Position numbers and translations under genes: made by a program. A stretch of 64,000 bases of DNA. Origin: DASTFY01 sp963769115 (GTDB taxonomy: Bacteria > Actinomycetota > Acidimicrobiia > Acidimicrobiales > Ilumatobacteraceae). Below, one piece after another: positions 25,961 through 36,243 of the stretch. The notes below the pieces were generated by a model. The model ran no database searches. It saw only the letters and a program-made list of their open reading frames with translations, and was not told the origin of the DNA. Position 1 is the stretch's first letter. Each line of letters starts with the position of its first letter. The stretch is taken from the NCBI GenBank assembly GCA_963769115.1, contig CAVYKN010000003.1, forward strand, positions 1 to 64,000, written 5' to 3'.

Positions 25961-27235
25961 GTGACCGGCGTCGTCGAGTCATCCTCGGCCGGGGCGGACG
26001 AGGCGCAGCGGGACGCGGTCCAGCGCCGCACCATGCGGACGCTGGTGGGGATGCAGGCCGCCGGCAACGCGGCCATCGCGTCCGTCGTGGCGGTGTCGTC
26101 ACTCCTGGCGTCGGACCTGCTCGGCGGCGACACGCTGGCCGGCTTCGGCGGCGCCACGCTCACGGCGGGCGCGGCGTTCATCGCCGTCCCGCTCGCCCAG
26201 CACATGCGCCGCCACGGTCGGCGGCCGGGGCTCGTCATCGCCTACGGCTTCGCCGTCGTCGGCTCCCTCGCCGCCGCGGTCGCCGGGCAGCTCGGTTGGT
26301 TCCCGCTGTTCCTGCTGGGGACGTTCCTCATCGGCACCGGCCAGGGAGCCAACCTGGCGGGACGCTACGCGGCGGCCGATCTGGCCCGTCCGGAGCACCG
26401 GGCCCGCGCCATCTCCGTCGTGGTGTGGACCGGGACGCTGGGCGCGGTGCTCGGGCCGACGCTGGCGACGGCCGAGAAGAACGCCGCCGGCAGCGCCGGG
26501 TTCAACCGCCTGATCGGCCCTCTGCTGTTCGGAGCGGCGTACTTCCTCGTCGCCGGCGCACTCGTCTGGACGTTGATGCGTCCGGATCCGCTGGTGGTGG
26601 CGGGTGGGCTGGCGCCCGTCGACGAGCCGAAGGTGCGGCGCGTGGCGCAGGCACGCGACGCGTTCGGGATCATCCGGCGTTCCGCCGGCGCCCGTCTCGG
26701 GCTGCTGGCGATGGTGATCTCGCAGACCTCGATGGTCGCCGTGATGACGATGACCCCGCTGCACATGAAGGACCACGGGCAGTCGGACCTCTCGGCGCTG
26801 GTCATCGCCCTGCACATCGTCGGGATGTACGGGCTGGCGCCGCTGGCCGGCATCGCCGCCGACCGCGCCGGGCGTGTCAGGGTCATCCAGGGCGGCGCGG
26901 CCATCCTCGGCCTCGGGACCCTGCTGTCGGTCCTGGCCGGCTACCACCCGGTGCTCATCTTCGCCGGGCTGTTCCTGCTCGGGCTCGGCTGGAGCTGCGG
27001 CCTCATCGGCGGGAGCACGCTGCTCACCGAGTCCGTCCCGGTGGCGGACCGCGTGGCGGTCCAAGGCAGCGCCGACCTCGTCATGGGGGTGTGCGGCGCG
27101 CTCGGCGCCATCGCCAGCGGGGTCATCAAAGCCGAGCTCGGCTTCCACATGCTGGCCAACGCGGCCACGATCGCGGCTGCCGTCCTCCTGGCCGTGTCCC
27201 TCGGAGCGCGCCGCCGCCCGACGGTCACGGTCTGA
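25961..27235 (+). CDS. MFS transporter
   Basis: A 424-residue polytopic membrane protein with about 12 hydrophobic helices. Loop motifs typical of the major facilitator superfamily include HMRRHGRRPGL after helix 2 and GIAADRAGRVRVIQGG between helices 8 and 9. GTG 25961 begins a short polar N-terminus. The substrate cannot be assigned. The gene is separate from icd (65 bases) and precedes a small unknown gene. Confidence 0.88.
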   Translation: MTGVVESSSAGADEAQRDAVQRRTMRTLVGMQAAGNAAIASVVAVSSLLASDLLGGDTLAGFGGATLTAGAAFIAVPLAQHMRRHGRRPGLVIAYGFAVVGSLAAAVAGQLGWFPLFLLGTFLIGTGQGANLAGRYAAADLARPEHRARAISVVVWTGTLGAVLGPTLATAEKNAAGSAGFNRLIGPLLFGAAYFLVAGALVWTLMRPDPLVVAGGLAPVDEPKVRRVAQARDAFGIIRRSAGARLGLLAMVISQTSMVAVMTMTPLHMKDHGQSDLSALVIALHIVGMYGLAPLAGIAADRAGRVRVIQGGAAILGLGTLLSVLAGYHPVLIFAGLFLLGLGWSCGLIGGSTLLTESVPVADRVAVQGSADLVMGVCGALGAIASGVIKAELGFHMLANAATIAAAVLLAVSLGARRRPTVTV

Positions 27236-27259
27236 ACCTGGCTCTGCGAGACTGGGGCG

Positions 27260-27742
27260 ATGTCCGAAGAACAGATGGTGGAGATCATCCAGCAGGCCGT
27301 GCGCGACCGGGGGATCGACGACGAGATCGTCGCCGCGGGCCAGTTCATGCCCCGGGGACGGACCGGCAAGGCGTTCCTGGGTGGGTTCGTCGGCAGCGAG
27401 GTCGGCGGGGATCTCGGTGGCAACCTCGGATCCGCGGTCGGTCTGGCCGCCGGGTACATGGCTGGCGCGCACGCGTCCGACAGCGGATCCGGCCTGCCGC
27501 CCTTCATGCTCCTCGGCGTCTCGGCCACCCAGGTGTACGGGTTCGCCGGCCGGAGCAGGCGCGAGGAGCCGACGGATCTCGTCTTCCAGGTCCCACGCGA
27601 AGGGTTGACGGTCAAGGTGCACGCCCGGGTCAACGTGCGCATCCTCGAGCTCATCGACGAAGCCACGGACTCCCACATCGAGCTCGAAGGCAACCGGATC
27701 CCCCTCACCCACTCGAAGGACGTCATCCACGCCTTGGTGTGA
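27260..27742 (+). CDS. Conserved hypothetical protein with glycine-rich segment
   Basis: 160 residues, no family recognised. The N-terminal 30 residues are acidic and helical. The middle has a glycine/alanine-rich stretch (GSEVGGDLGGNLGSAVGLAA) that could lie in or on a membrane but is weakly hydrophobic. The C-terminal half looks like a small beta-barrel (PTDLVFQVPREGLTVKVHAR) as in PH-like domains. It lies 24 bases after the MFS gene. Confidence 0.75.
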   Translation: MSEEQMVEIIQQAVRDRGIDDEIVAAGQFMPRGRTGKAFLGGFVGSEVGGDLGGNLGSAVGLAAGYMAGAHASDSGSGLPPFMLLGVSATQVYGFAGRSRREEPTDLVFQVPREGLTVKVHARVNVRILELIDEATDSHIELEGNRIPLTHSKDVIHALV

Positions 27743-27781
27743 TGGGCCGGTCCGCCCGAGCCGCCTGGCATGATCCGCACC

Positions 27782-28762
27782 ATGCGTGCTGTCGTGCTCC
27801 GCGACCATGGTGGTCCCGAGGTCCTGACGCTCGAGGAGGTGCCGGATCCCACGATCGGGCCGGAGGAGGTGCTGGTCGACGTCCGGGCGACGGCGCTCAA
27901 CCGGGCCGACCTCCTGCAGCGGATGGGGCTCTACCCCGGCCCGGCCTGGGAGACAGTGGAGATCCCCGGCCTGGAGCTGGCCGGCGTGGTCGCGACGATC
28001 GGGCCGCGGGTGACCATGTGGCAACCGGGCGATGCCGTCATGGGCATCGTGTCCGGCGGCGCTTACGCCGAGCGTGTCGCGGTCCACGAACGCCAGCTCA
28101 TGGCCGTGCCCACGGCGGTGCCGCTGGCCGACGCCGCGGCCATCCCCGAGGTCTTCCTCACGGCCTGGGACGCGCTCGTGGTCCAGGGTGGGCTGACCAG
28201 TGGCCGGTGGGCGCTCGTCCACGCCGGAGCGTCGGGGGTCGGCACCGCGGCGATCCAGATCGCCAAGGCGATCGGGGCCCGCATCGCGGTGACGACGTCG
28301 GCGGGCAAGGTGGCCGCCTGCCGAGAGCTCGGTGCCGATGCCGCCATCGACTACACGACCACCGACTTCGTGGAGGAGGTCCGGGCCGTCACCGGCGGGC
28401 AGGGGCCGGACGTGATCCTGGACGTCATCGGCGGGGACTACGTCGACCGCAACCTGCAGGCGGTGGCGGTGAAGGGCCGGATCGTGCAGGTGGGTCTGAT
28501 GGCCGGCGGGGTGACGTCGGTGAACATCGGGGCGCTGCTGCCCAAGCGCGTCAGCCTGATCGGCACGGTGCTGCGGGCCCGCCCGATCGAGGAGAAGATC
28601 GCGCTGACGAGGCGGTTCGCAGCCGAGGTGCTGCCCCTGTTCGACGGTGGGGGCCTGCGGCCCGTGATCGACTCCCGCTACCCGCTGGACCAGATCGCCG
28701 AGGCGCACCGCCACATGGAGTCCAACGCCAACGTCGGGAAGATCCTGGTCGACGTCGCCTGA
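27782..28762 (+). CDS. NAD(P)H:quinone oxidoreductase, PIG3 family
   Basis: A 326-residue medium-chain dehydrogenase/reductase without the structural zinc site. Visible motifs are the substrate-domain segment NRADLLQRMGLYPGP typical of PIG3/zeta-crystallin-like quinone reductases, AAAIPEVFLTAWDAL, the Rossmann region VHAGASGVGTAAIQIAK and ELGADAAIDYTT. I take ATG 27782 (MRAVVLRDHGG); an ATG four codons upstream is equally in frame. The likely reaction is NADPH-dependent one- or two-electron quinone reduction. Confidence 0.92.
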   Translation: MRAVVLRDHGGPEVLTLEEVPDPTIGPEEVLVDVRATALNRADLLQRMGLYPGPAWETVEIPGLELAGVVATIGPRVTMWQPGDAVMGIVSGGAYAERVAVHERQLMAVPTAVPLADAAAIPEVFLTAWDALVVQGGLTSGRWALVHAGASGVGTAAIQIAKAIGARIAVTTSAGKVAACRELGADAAIDYTTTDFVEEVRAVTGGQGPDVILDVIGGDYVDRNLQAVAVKGRIVQVGLMAGGVTSVNIGALLPKRVSLIGTVLRARPIEEKIALTRRFAAEVLPLFDGGGLRPVIDSRYPLDQIAEAHRHMESNANVGKILVDVA

Positions 28763-28784
28763 CCGGTCGCGCGGCGGTCGGTCG

Positions 28785-29297
28785 TCAGCCGAGCGGCCAG
28801 CCCCGTCCGACGCTCCACCGACCGGTGTCGTCCTGGACCAGGAGCGCGAGCTCGGTCACGAACGTCGTGAGCGGCAGTGCCGGGGCCACGGCGGTCGACA
28901 GCTCGTCGGCGATCTCGGGCGATACACCCTCGGCCACGGTGAGGTGAGGGATGGGGTCGGGGATCGTGCCGCCGTAGGGAGGGAGGTCCGGGAAGCGTTC
29001 GGCGGCCGCAGCCAGAAGGGCGGCGAAGGTCTCGTTCGGCTCGGGGGTCAGCCACACGACCTCGCCCGGGAAGCGCCCCACCGAGGAGAACCGGGCCTCG
29101 AACGGAGCGAAACCTCGGCACAGCTGCGCCGCCTGCTCCGCCGTTGCCGCGTCGAGCGGCGAACGGAACGGGTAGAGCACGGTCACGTGGGCGGGGACGC
29201 CAAGGGCCGCGTTGGCGTCGTGACGGAGGCGGTGGTGCCCGATGGCTACGTCGGCCTCGGGCACGAGGACGACGAGCGCCGTCTGGCCATCGGACAC
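28785..29297 (-). CDS. 2'-5' RNA ligase-like (2H phosphoesterase) protein
   Basis: A 170-residue member of the 2H phosphoesterase superfamily. The two HxTx active-site motifs are present: HVTV at residues 37-40 (PAHVTVLYPF) and HLTV in DPIPHLTVAEG. Family members act on 2'-5' or cyclic phosphodiesters of RNA or nucleotides; the substrate here is unknown. It lies 16 bases downstream of the YceI gene on the same strand. Confidence 0.88.
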   Translation of the reverse strand: MSDGQTALVVLVPEADVAIGHHRLRHDANAALGVPAHVTVLYPFRSPLDAATAEQAAQLCRGFAPFEARFSSVGRFPGEVVWLTPEPNETFAALLAAAAERFPDLPPYGGTIPDPIPHLTVAEGVSPEIADELSTAVAPALPLTTFVTELALLVQDDTGRWSVGRGWPLG

Positions 29298-29313
29298 GAT
29301 CGTGGCCGGCGCC

Positions 29314-30115
29314 TCAGCCCTGACTGAAGACGAGCAGGAACTCGAGCAGGCCGTTGTCCGCAGTGGTCGCGGGCCCGAAGCTCGGGTTGGGGATGCCCCA
29401 ATCGGCGAACACGATCGGGATCGACCCGTCCACCTCGATGTTGCCGGCGTTGAGCCGGGCCTGCACGTCGAAGGTCACCGGCAGGGTGGTGCCCCGCAGG
29501 GTCAGGTCGCCCGTGGCGGTGGCCGTGACGGTCTCGCCCTCCGCGGGGACCGTCGCCAGCTCGATGGGCTGGGTGAGCGTGAACGTGGAGGTCGGGAAGT
29601 TGTCGGTGTCCATGATGCGGCCGCGGAACTGGTTGTCCCGGTTGCCCTCGTCGCTCTCCACCGTCGTCATGTCCACCGTGAACTCGCCCGACTCGACGGT
29701 GGTGCCGGCGAGCGAGAGGGATCCCGTGACGGCGTTGGTGCGGCCGACGCCCTCGGTGTCCTGACCGAACAGCGTCTCCTTCACCCGGTAGCCGAGGACG
29801 GACTCGGGGGTCGCCGTCCATGTCCCGTCGAGGCCCGACGCCTCACCGCCGCCGGCCGGCGGTCGTGGTGGCTGCTGCGGTGGCGGCCGCGGTCGATTCG
29901 GTGGCCACCGTCGTCGGGGCGTCCGTGGCGGGAGCGTCGGTGGCGGCCGTTGCCTCGTCGCGCTCTTCGAAGCTGAGCTCCGCGGGCGCGTCGTCCTTGA
30001 TGAGGTTGATGTAGACCCACGTCCCTCCGACGACCAGGACCACCAGCGCCACGATGGCGCCACCGATCCACAGGGCCAGCTTGCGCCCCCGGCCCGTGTT
30101 CGACGTTTCGGTCAT
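29314..30115 (-). CDS. Membrane-anchored YceI-domain protein (one frame change)
   Basis: ATG 30115. A single N-terminal transmembrane helix (LALWIGGAIVALVVLVVGGTW) is followed by an Ala/Thr-rich linker. The extracytoplasmic YceI domain (GTWTATPESVLGYRVKETLF to GLLEFLLVFSQG) is a lipocalin-like fold that binds isoprenoids or other amphiphiles. The anchor and domain are in different frames; one extra base at about 29845-29870, in a GGCCGGCGGCGG stretch, separates them. Joined length is about 266 residues. Confidence 0.85.
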
Positions 30116-30228
30116 GGTCCACTCCTTCGATCAGCGTGCGCCCGCCACCCCATGCTGGCCCGCCGGGCTAGGACGTGTCTCCGCGGACCCTGGGAGAACG
30201 CTGGGAGGCTTCGGCGGACGACGCGTCG

Positions 30229-30254
30229 CCACCGATTCGATATCGATTCGGTGG
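30229..30254. promoter_or_regulatory. 26-base near-perfect palindrome between gltA and yceI
   Basis: CCACCGATTCGATATCGATT continues as CGGTGG; the 26 bases equal their reverse complement except for one symmetric T-T mismatch pair. It lies about 115-140 bases upstream of the YceI start and 44 bases after the citrate synthase stop, with no T-run. Operator or terminator are both possible. Confidence 0.4.
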
Positions 30255-30297
30255 AGATGGGGCAGGCCGGCCAGGAACCGGGGCCGGCCCGGTCGGG

Positions 30298-31569
<1,272 letters not shown>

Positions 31570-31658
31570 CTGAACCGTCCCTTCCCCGGGATACGACCGC
31601 AGATTAGATCAGGGCATGACGCGCGGTCACCGCCGAGCCGGACGCCCGGGCACGCGCG

Positions 31659-33686
31659 TCAGACGGGCGAAAGGTGCGCTTGGACCTGGAACCTGGGTGC
31701 CCCGCCGACGTCGGTGAGCGCCTGTCCCGTCAGCGCGTTCGCTCCGGAGCCGCCGGGGAAGTCGCCGTTCCACCAGTTGCTCAGGAGGACCGCGGTGCCG
31801 GGCAGCACGTCGTCGCTGCGGTGGACGGGCACGGTCAACTCGCCGTGCTCCGAGCGCAGGCAGGCCAGCTGGCCGTCGACCAGCTTGCGGGCGTCGGCGT
31901 CGACCGGCGCCAACAGGAGCGACGGCTCACCGGCCATCTTGCGCAGGCGGTGGTGGTTGACCGCCGTCGAGTTGAGGAAGTGGTGGGACTTGGGTGTCAG
32001 GACGAGCAGCGGCCCGCCGGGGCCCGTCGCCGGGGGATCGCCGGCGGACGAACCCGGACCATCGGGCGCGTCCGGCAGCGGATCGAGTCCCATCCGGCCC
32101 ATGGCCTCGGACCGCAGCATGACCTTGGCCCGGGCATCCTCGGCGGGCCGGACCTTGACCCATCCCTGCTCGTGGAGGTGGGCGACCGTCTCGGCGTCGT
32201 AGCCCTCGAGATAGGTGGCGAGGAGCACGTCGTCGCTGTCGGACAGGGCCGGGTGGTCGACGCCGAGCGCGGCGGCGATCATCCGGTAGATCTCCGTGTT
32301 CGGCTTCGATTCCCCTCGGGGCGCGACGGCCGGCCGGTTGAGCGTCAGGTAGCGGTGCCCCCACGACTTCACGACGTCCAGGTGCTCGAGCTGGGTGGTG
32401 GCCGGCAGCACGACGTCGGCGAAGCGGGCGGTGTCGGTCATGAACTGCTCGAGCACGACGGTGAAGAGGTCCTCCCGGGCCAGGCCGGAGAGGACCGCCC
32501 CCGAGTCAGGGCAGACGACGGCGGGGTTGGTGTTGGCGATGCACAGCGCGGCCACCGGGCCGAGCCCGTCGTAGGTGCCGGCCAGCGCCCGGCCGATTTG
32601 GACCTGGTTGACGGCGCGGGTGGGAGCGCCGGGCGGGCGTAGATCCGGCCTCTCCATGGCGCTGGCCCGCCCGGGGAAGGTGCTGGCGCTGTGCACGTGC
32701 GCGCCGCCCCCCGGATGGCGCCACGCTCCGGTGACCGCGGGCAGGCAGAGGATCGCCCGGAAGGCCTGTCCGGCATCGGCGTGGCGCTGAGCACCGGGGC
32801 CGAGCTTGATGAACGAGGACCTCGCCTCCGCGAAGCGCGAGGCCAGGTCGGTGATGGCCGCCTCAGGGAGACCGGTGGCCGCTGCCGCCCGCTCGACCGG
32901 CCATTCGGCGGCCCGCGCCCGCAGGTCGTCGGCGCCCGTCGTCCGTTCGGTCAGGAAGTCCGTGTCTTCCCAGCCCTTGGCGAAGATCACGTGCAGCAGG
33001 CCGAGGGCCAGCGCGCCGTCACTACCGGGCCGTGGGGCCAGGTGCACGTCCGACGCCCGCGCGGTCTTCGTGCGGACCGGGTCGATGCAGACGATGGTGG
33101 CGCCGCGTTTGCGGGCCTGCAGGAAGTAGGGCCAGAAGTGCAGGTGCGTCGACACCATGTTGGCGCCCCAGGCCACGACGAGATCGGCCTCGGCGACGGT
33201 CTCGATGTCAGTGGCCGGCCACCCCGCCGGATAGGTGAGCCCCCACGCCCAGGCGCCGGCGGCCAGGCAGATGGTGCCGTCCATGTGGGCCGTGCCGAGA
33301 GCGTTGAAGAGCCGGCGGTCCATCGACGAGCCCTGCAGCTCGCCCATCGTTCCCATGTACGAGTACGGGAGGACGGACAGCGGCCCGTGGTCGTCGATGG
33401 CTCGCGTCAGACCATCGCGGACCGCGCCGAGCGCTTCGTCCCACGACGCCTCACGGAACTGACCGCCACCCTTGGGTCCCGTGCGGACGAGCGGCCGCAG
33501 CAGCCGGTCCGGGTGGTAGGTCCGCTCCTCGTAGCGCTGCATCTTCACGCAGAGGTGGCCGGAGGTGATCGGGTGGTCCTTCACGCCGTGGACGCCGGTG
33601 GCGACGCCGTCGGTCACGGTGACCGTCCACGCGCACGTGTCGGGGCAGTCGTGAGGGCATGCGCCGGGAACGTGGATCGTCGTCAT
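31659..33686 (-). CDS. Molybdopterin-dependent oxidoreductase (DMSO reductase superfamily)
   Basis: A 675-residue catalytic subunit with an N-terminal [4Fe-4S] motif (CPHDCPDTC, then SGHLCVK) and bis-MGD-binding domains. Visible blocks include LPYSYMGTMGELQGSSMDRR, VVAWGANMVSTHLHFWP, IKLGPGAQRHADAGQAFRA and the C-terminal MopB_CT region. No twin-arginine signal is seen, so it is probably cytoplasmic, and no electron-transfer subunits are adjacent. The substrate is unknown. ATG 33686 is chosen over an upstream in-frame ATG because the latter lies in a tandem repeat. Confidence 0.9.
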   Translation of the reverse strand: MTTIHVPGACPHDCPDTCAWTVTVTDGVATGVHGVKDHPITSGHLCVKMQRYEERTYHPDRLLRPLVRTGPKGGGQFREASWDEALGAVRDGLTRAIDDHGPLSVLPYSYMGTMGELQGSSMDRRLFNALGTAHMDGTICLAAGAWAWGLTYPAGWPATDIETVAEADLVVAWGANMVSTHLHFWPYFLQARKRGATIVCIDPVRTKTARASDVHLAPRPGSDGALALGLLHVIFAKGWEDTDFLTERTTGADDLRARAAEWPVERAAAATGLPEAAITDLASRFAEARSSFIKLGPGAQRHADAGQAFRAILCLPAVTGAWRHPGGGAHVHSASTFPGRASAMERPDLRPPGAPTRAVNQVQIGRALAGTYDGLGPVAALCIANTNPAVVCPDSGAVLSGLAREDLFTVVLEQFMTDTARFADVVLPATTQLEHLDVVKSWGHRYLTLNRPAVAPRGESKPNTEIYRMIAAALGVDHPALSDSDDVLLATYLEGYDAETVAHLHEQGWVKVRPAEDARAKVMLRSEAMGRMGLDPLPDAPDGPGSSAGDPPATGPGGPLLVLTPKSHHFLNSTAVNHHRLRKMAGEPSLLLAPVDADARKLVDGQLACLRSEHGELTVPVHRSDDVLPGTAVLLSNWWNGDFPGGSGANALTGQALTDVGGAPRFQVQAHLSPV

Positions 33687-33695
33687 CGCGTGTCT

Positions 33696-33732
33696 CACCG
33701 TGCTCACCGTTTCACCGTGCTCACCGTTTCAC
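33696..33732. repeat. 17-base tandem repeat, two copies plus partial
   Basis: CACCGTGCTCACCGTTT occurs at 33696-33712 and exactly again at 33713-33729, followed by CAC. Within each copy CACCGT is itself repeated. It fills the gap between the carboxyltransferase stop and the molybdopterin oxidoreductase start, so it could carry a regulator site or be a replication-slippage duplication. Confidence 0.85.
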
Positions 33733-35078
33733 AATGGGGAGTTGTCGTGCTTGCGGGGACGGAGCTGCTCGCGCTTGGAGGCCAGGAGGCGCAGGGCGCG
33801 GGTGATCTCCTGTCGGGTCTCGTCGGGCTCGATGACGGCGTCGACGTACCCGCGCTCGGCGGCCACGTACGGGTTGAGCATCCGCTCGGCGTAGTCCTGC
33901 TCGTAGGCGGCCCGTTGCTCGTCCGAGGCGCCCCGCTGCAGGATCGCTGACGCCTGTCCCGCGCCCATCACGGCCAGTTCGGCGCCAGGCCAGGCGAGGC
34001 AGACGTCGTTGCCCATGCGCTTGGAGTCCATGACGATGTAGGCGCCGCCGTAGCTCTTGCGCATGATCACGCAGACACGGGCCACCGTCGCCCGGCCGTA
34101 CGCGAACACGAGCTGCGCTCCGTGACGGATCATCCCCCGCCATTCGAGGTCCTTGCCGGGGTAGAAGCCGGGCGTGTCGACGAGCGTGAGGATCGGCAGG
34201 TTGAACGCGTCGCAGAAGGCGACGAACCGTGCGCCCTTCTGGGAGGCGGGGATGTCGAGGGTGCCGGCGATGGCCAAGGGCTGGTTGGCCAGCACGCCGA
34301 CCGGCCGGCCGTCGATGGTGGTGAGGACGGTGACCAGGTTCGGCGCCCACCGGCTCCGCAGCTCGACGAAGCGGCCGTCATCGACGAGAGCCCCGATCAC
34401 GTCGCGGACGTCGTAGCTGCCCGTGGCCGTCGCCGGCAGGATGTCGGCGACCTCGGGCGTGAGCCGGTCGGGCGGGTCGGTCGTCACGACACGAGGCGGC
34501 TCCTCGTCGGTGTTCGACGGCAGGTACGACAGGAGCTCGGCGACGGCCTGGTCGGCTGCGGCCGCGTCGCGCACCACCAGCGTCGCCGCCCCGCTGTGGC
34601 GGGCGTGGATGGTCGCTCCACCGAGCTCGCCGTTGTCGATGGTGACACCCGTGAACTCCGCGACCATCGAGGGGCCGGAGACGAACGCGTACGCCTCCTC
34701 GGTCATGATCACGAAGTCCGCCAGGCCGATGAGGAGCGCCGGGCCCGAGACCGCAGGCCCGTCCAGCACGATGATCACGGGCACGATCCCGGAGCAGTCG
34801 GCGATGGCCCGGGCGGCCTGACCCCACCCGTGCAGGGCGGCCATGCCCTCCATGATGTCGGCGCCGCTCGACGCGATGGAGGCGACGAGGGGGATGCGCT
34901 GGTCCTTCGCCGCCCGCGCCGCCTCGGCGAGCGTGGCCGACGCCGTGGACGACAGTGCCCCGCGGCGCTCCGAGGCGTCCATCCGGGCGACGACCACCGG
35001 GCGGCCGTCGATGTGCTCGACCACCGCCCGCACCGCGCCAGGTGCCTGGGCCCGGAGAGCCACCGACGCCTGGGCCAT
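33729..35078 (-). CDS. Acyl-CoA carboxylase carboxyltransferase (beta) subunit
   Basis: A 449-residue carboxyltransferase of the acetyl/propionyl-CoA carboxylase beta family. The C-terminal acyl-CoA/biotin site is clear: TLVDTPGFYPGKDLEW, MRKSYGGAYIVMDSKRMG, and ERGYVDAVIEPDETRQEI. The N-terminal half retains GVTIDNGELGGATIHARHSG but is shorter than the usual 510-530 residues, lacking the leading region. No biotin carboxylase or biotin carrier gene is nearby. The substrate is unknown. It is downstream of the LysR gene by 11 bases. Confidence 0.87.
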   Translation of the reverse strand: MAQASVALRAQAPGAVRAVVEHIDGRPVVVARMDASERRGALSSTASATLAEAARAAKDQRIPLVASIASSGADIMEGMAALHGWGQAARAIADCSGIVPVIIVLDGPAVSGPALLIGLADFVIMTEEAYAFVSGPSMVAEFTGVTIDNGELGGATIHARHSGAATLVVRDAAAADQAVAELLSYLPSNTDEEPPRVVTTDPPDRLTPEVADILPATATGSYDVRDVIGALVDDGRFVELRSRWAPNLVTVLTTIDGRPVGVLANQPLAIAGTLDIPASQKGARFVAFCDAFNLPILTLVDTPGFYPGKDLEWRGMIRHGAQLVFAYGRATVARVCVIMRKSYGGAYIVMDSKRMGNDVCLAWPGAELAVMGAGQASAILQRGASDEQRAAYEQDYAERMLNPYVAAERGYVDAVIEPDETRQEITRALRLLASKREQLRPRKHDNSPL

Positions 35079-35089
35079 CAGGCGGCAGG

Positions 35090-36037
35090 CTACTGCGGAA
35101 GGCCCGACCGGTCGCCGTTGCTCGGCGTGACCCGGACCCGAACGCCGCGCTGCTTCGGACCCTTGGCCCCGATGACCGCCCGCAGCACGTCGGCGACCGC
35201 GCGCGCCGACGCGCTGAGCATGGCGCGGCGCCGTCGCGCCAGCCCCACTTGGCGGAGGGCGAGATCGGTGATCGGGATGCGCGAGAAGTCGCCCTTCAGC
35301 CAGCCTGGCACTGCCGTGGTCGGCACGATGGTCGAGCCGTAGCCCTCGAAGGCGAGGGAGGCCATGAGCCGGACGCCGTCGATCTCGGCCTGGGGCCGAA
35401 GTGTCACCCCGGCGCGCCGGGCCTCGGCGTCGAGGTCACGGCGCAGGGCGGTGCCGGGCGGAGGCAGCACGAGCGGGTGGCCGGAGAGCTCCGAGAAGCT
35501 CACCTCGGTCCGTCCGTAGAGCGGGCTGGTCGCCGTGGCCAGCAGCACGAGCTCTTCTGTGAACAGGAGCGAGGTGTCGATCTCCGGGTCCTCGACGGGC
35601 AGGTTGACCACGGCCAGGTCCAGTCCGCCACCCACCACGAGCGGGACCAGCGACGTGGTGCTGGCCTCCAGGATCACGACCTGGACCTTCGGGTGGGCGG
35701 CGTGGACGGCCCCGAGGAGCTGGGGGACCAGCCAGCGGGCCGTCGTGCCGATCACCCCGACGCGGGCGTCGCCGGCCACCTCCTGGCCCATCGAGACCGC
35801 GTCGGCCGTCAGTGCCTCCAGCTCGCGCTGGATCCGCCGGGCTCTTGCCACCACCACGATGCCCTCCGGGGTGAGCCGGCCCTTCGCCCGATCGACGAGG
35901 GTCACCCCCAGCTCGCGCTCCAGGTGGGCGATGTGGGCGGAGACGTTGGACTGCACGGTGTAGAGCGCTCGCGCCGCGGCCGAGAACGAGCCGTGGTCGT
36001 CCACGGCCACCAGGGCCGCGAGCTGGCGCAGGTCCAT
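35090..36037 (-). CDS. LysR-family transcription regulator
   Basis: A 315-residue LTTR. The N-terminal winged helix-turn-helix is AALVAVDDHGSFSAAARALY with VQSNVSAHIAHLERELG as recognition region. The C-terminal two-lobed periplasmic-binding-like effector domain follows (VGVIGTTARWLVPQLL; LDLAVVNLPVEDPEI). ATG 36037 (MDLRQLAAL) gives the family's standard N-terminus. It heads a minus-strand group with the carboxyltransferase and is divergent from the 6C RNA. The target is inferred to be the carboxyltransferase group. Confidence 0.92.
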   Translation of the reverse strand: MDLRQLAALVAVDDHGSFSAAARALYTVQSNVSAHIAHLERELGVTLVDRAKGRLTPEGIVVVARARRIQRELEALTADAVSMGQEVAGDARVGVIGTTARWLVPQLLGAVHAAHPKVQVVILEASTTSLVPLVVGGGLDLAVVNLPVEDPEIDTSLLFTEELVLLATATSPLYGRTEVSFSELSGHPLVLPPPGTALRRDLDAEARRAGVTLRPQAEIDGVRLMASLAFEGYGSTIVPTTAVPGWLKGDFSRIPITDLALRQVGLARRRRAMLSASARAVADVLRAVIGAKGPKQRGVRVRVTPSNGDRSGLPQ

Positions 36038-36095
36038 CGATGCATCGTACGTCACCCCATCGGTAGGAACGATGGGCGATATCGCCGCCTCCAGG

Positions 36096-36124
36096 TTGAA
36101 AGATGCCGGGAGATCGTGCATACT
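36096..36124 (+). promoter_or_regulatory. Sigma-70-type promoter of 6C RNA
   Basis: TTGAAA (36096-36101) and CATACT (36119-36124) are separated by exactly 17 bases. The -35 matches consensus at five of six positions and the -10 at four of six. Initiation is expected near 36131, just before the first hairpin of the small RNA. Confidence 0.7.
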
Positions 36125-36130
36125 TTCACT

Positions 36131-36243
36131 AATTCGAAGCGAGGTTCCCCCAACCCCGCTCGAAAGAGGCTCGACTCCGGAGCTCCCCCAGCTCCGCGAG
36201 CTTCTCGGTCGAGAGGCGCCGCTCCCCAGCGGCGCCTTTCCCG
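36131..36243 (+). ncRNA. 6C RNA (actinobacterial small RNA)
   Basis: A ~113-base RNA of three hairpins. Hairpin 1 (about 36133-36164) pairs TTCGA-GCG-GG around the loop TTCCCCCAA. Hairpin 2 (about 36170-36212) pairs CTCGAC with GTCGAG and carries an inner CGGAGCT/AGCTCCG stem whose loop is CCCC-rich. Hairpin 3 is the terminator (36215-36236). Two stem-loops with exposed C-runs plus a terminator define the 6C family, reported from mycobacteria (B11) and Streptomyces, and the neighbouring HAD gene matches the known context. The C-rich loops base-pair with G-rich target mRNAs in mycobacteria. Confidence 0.85.
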
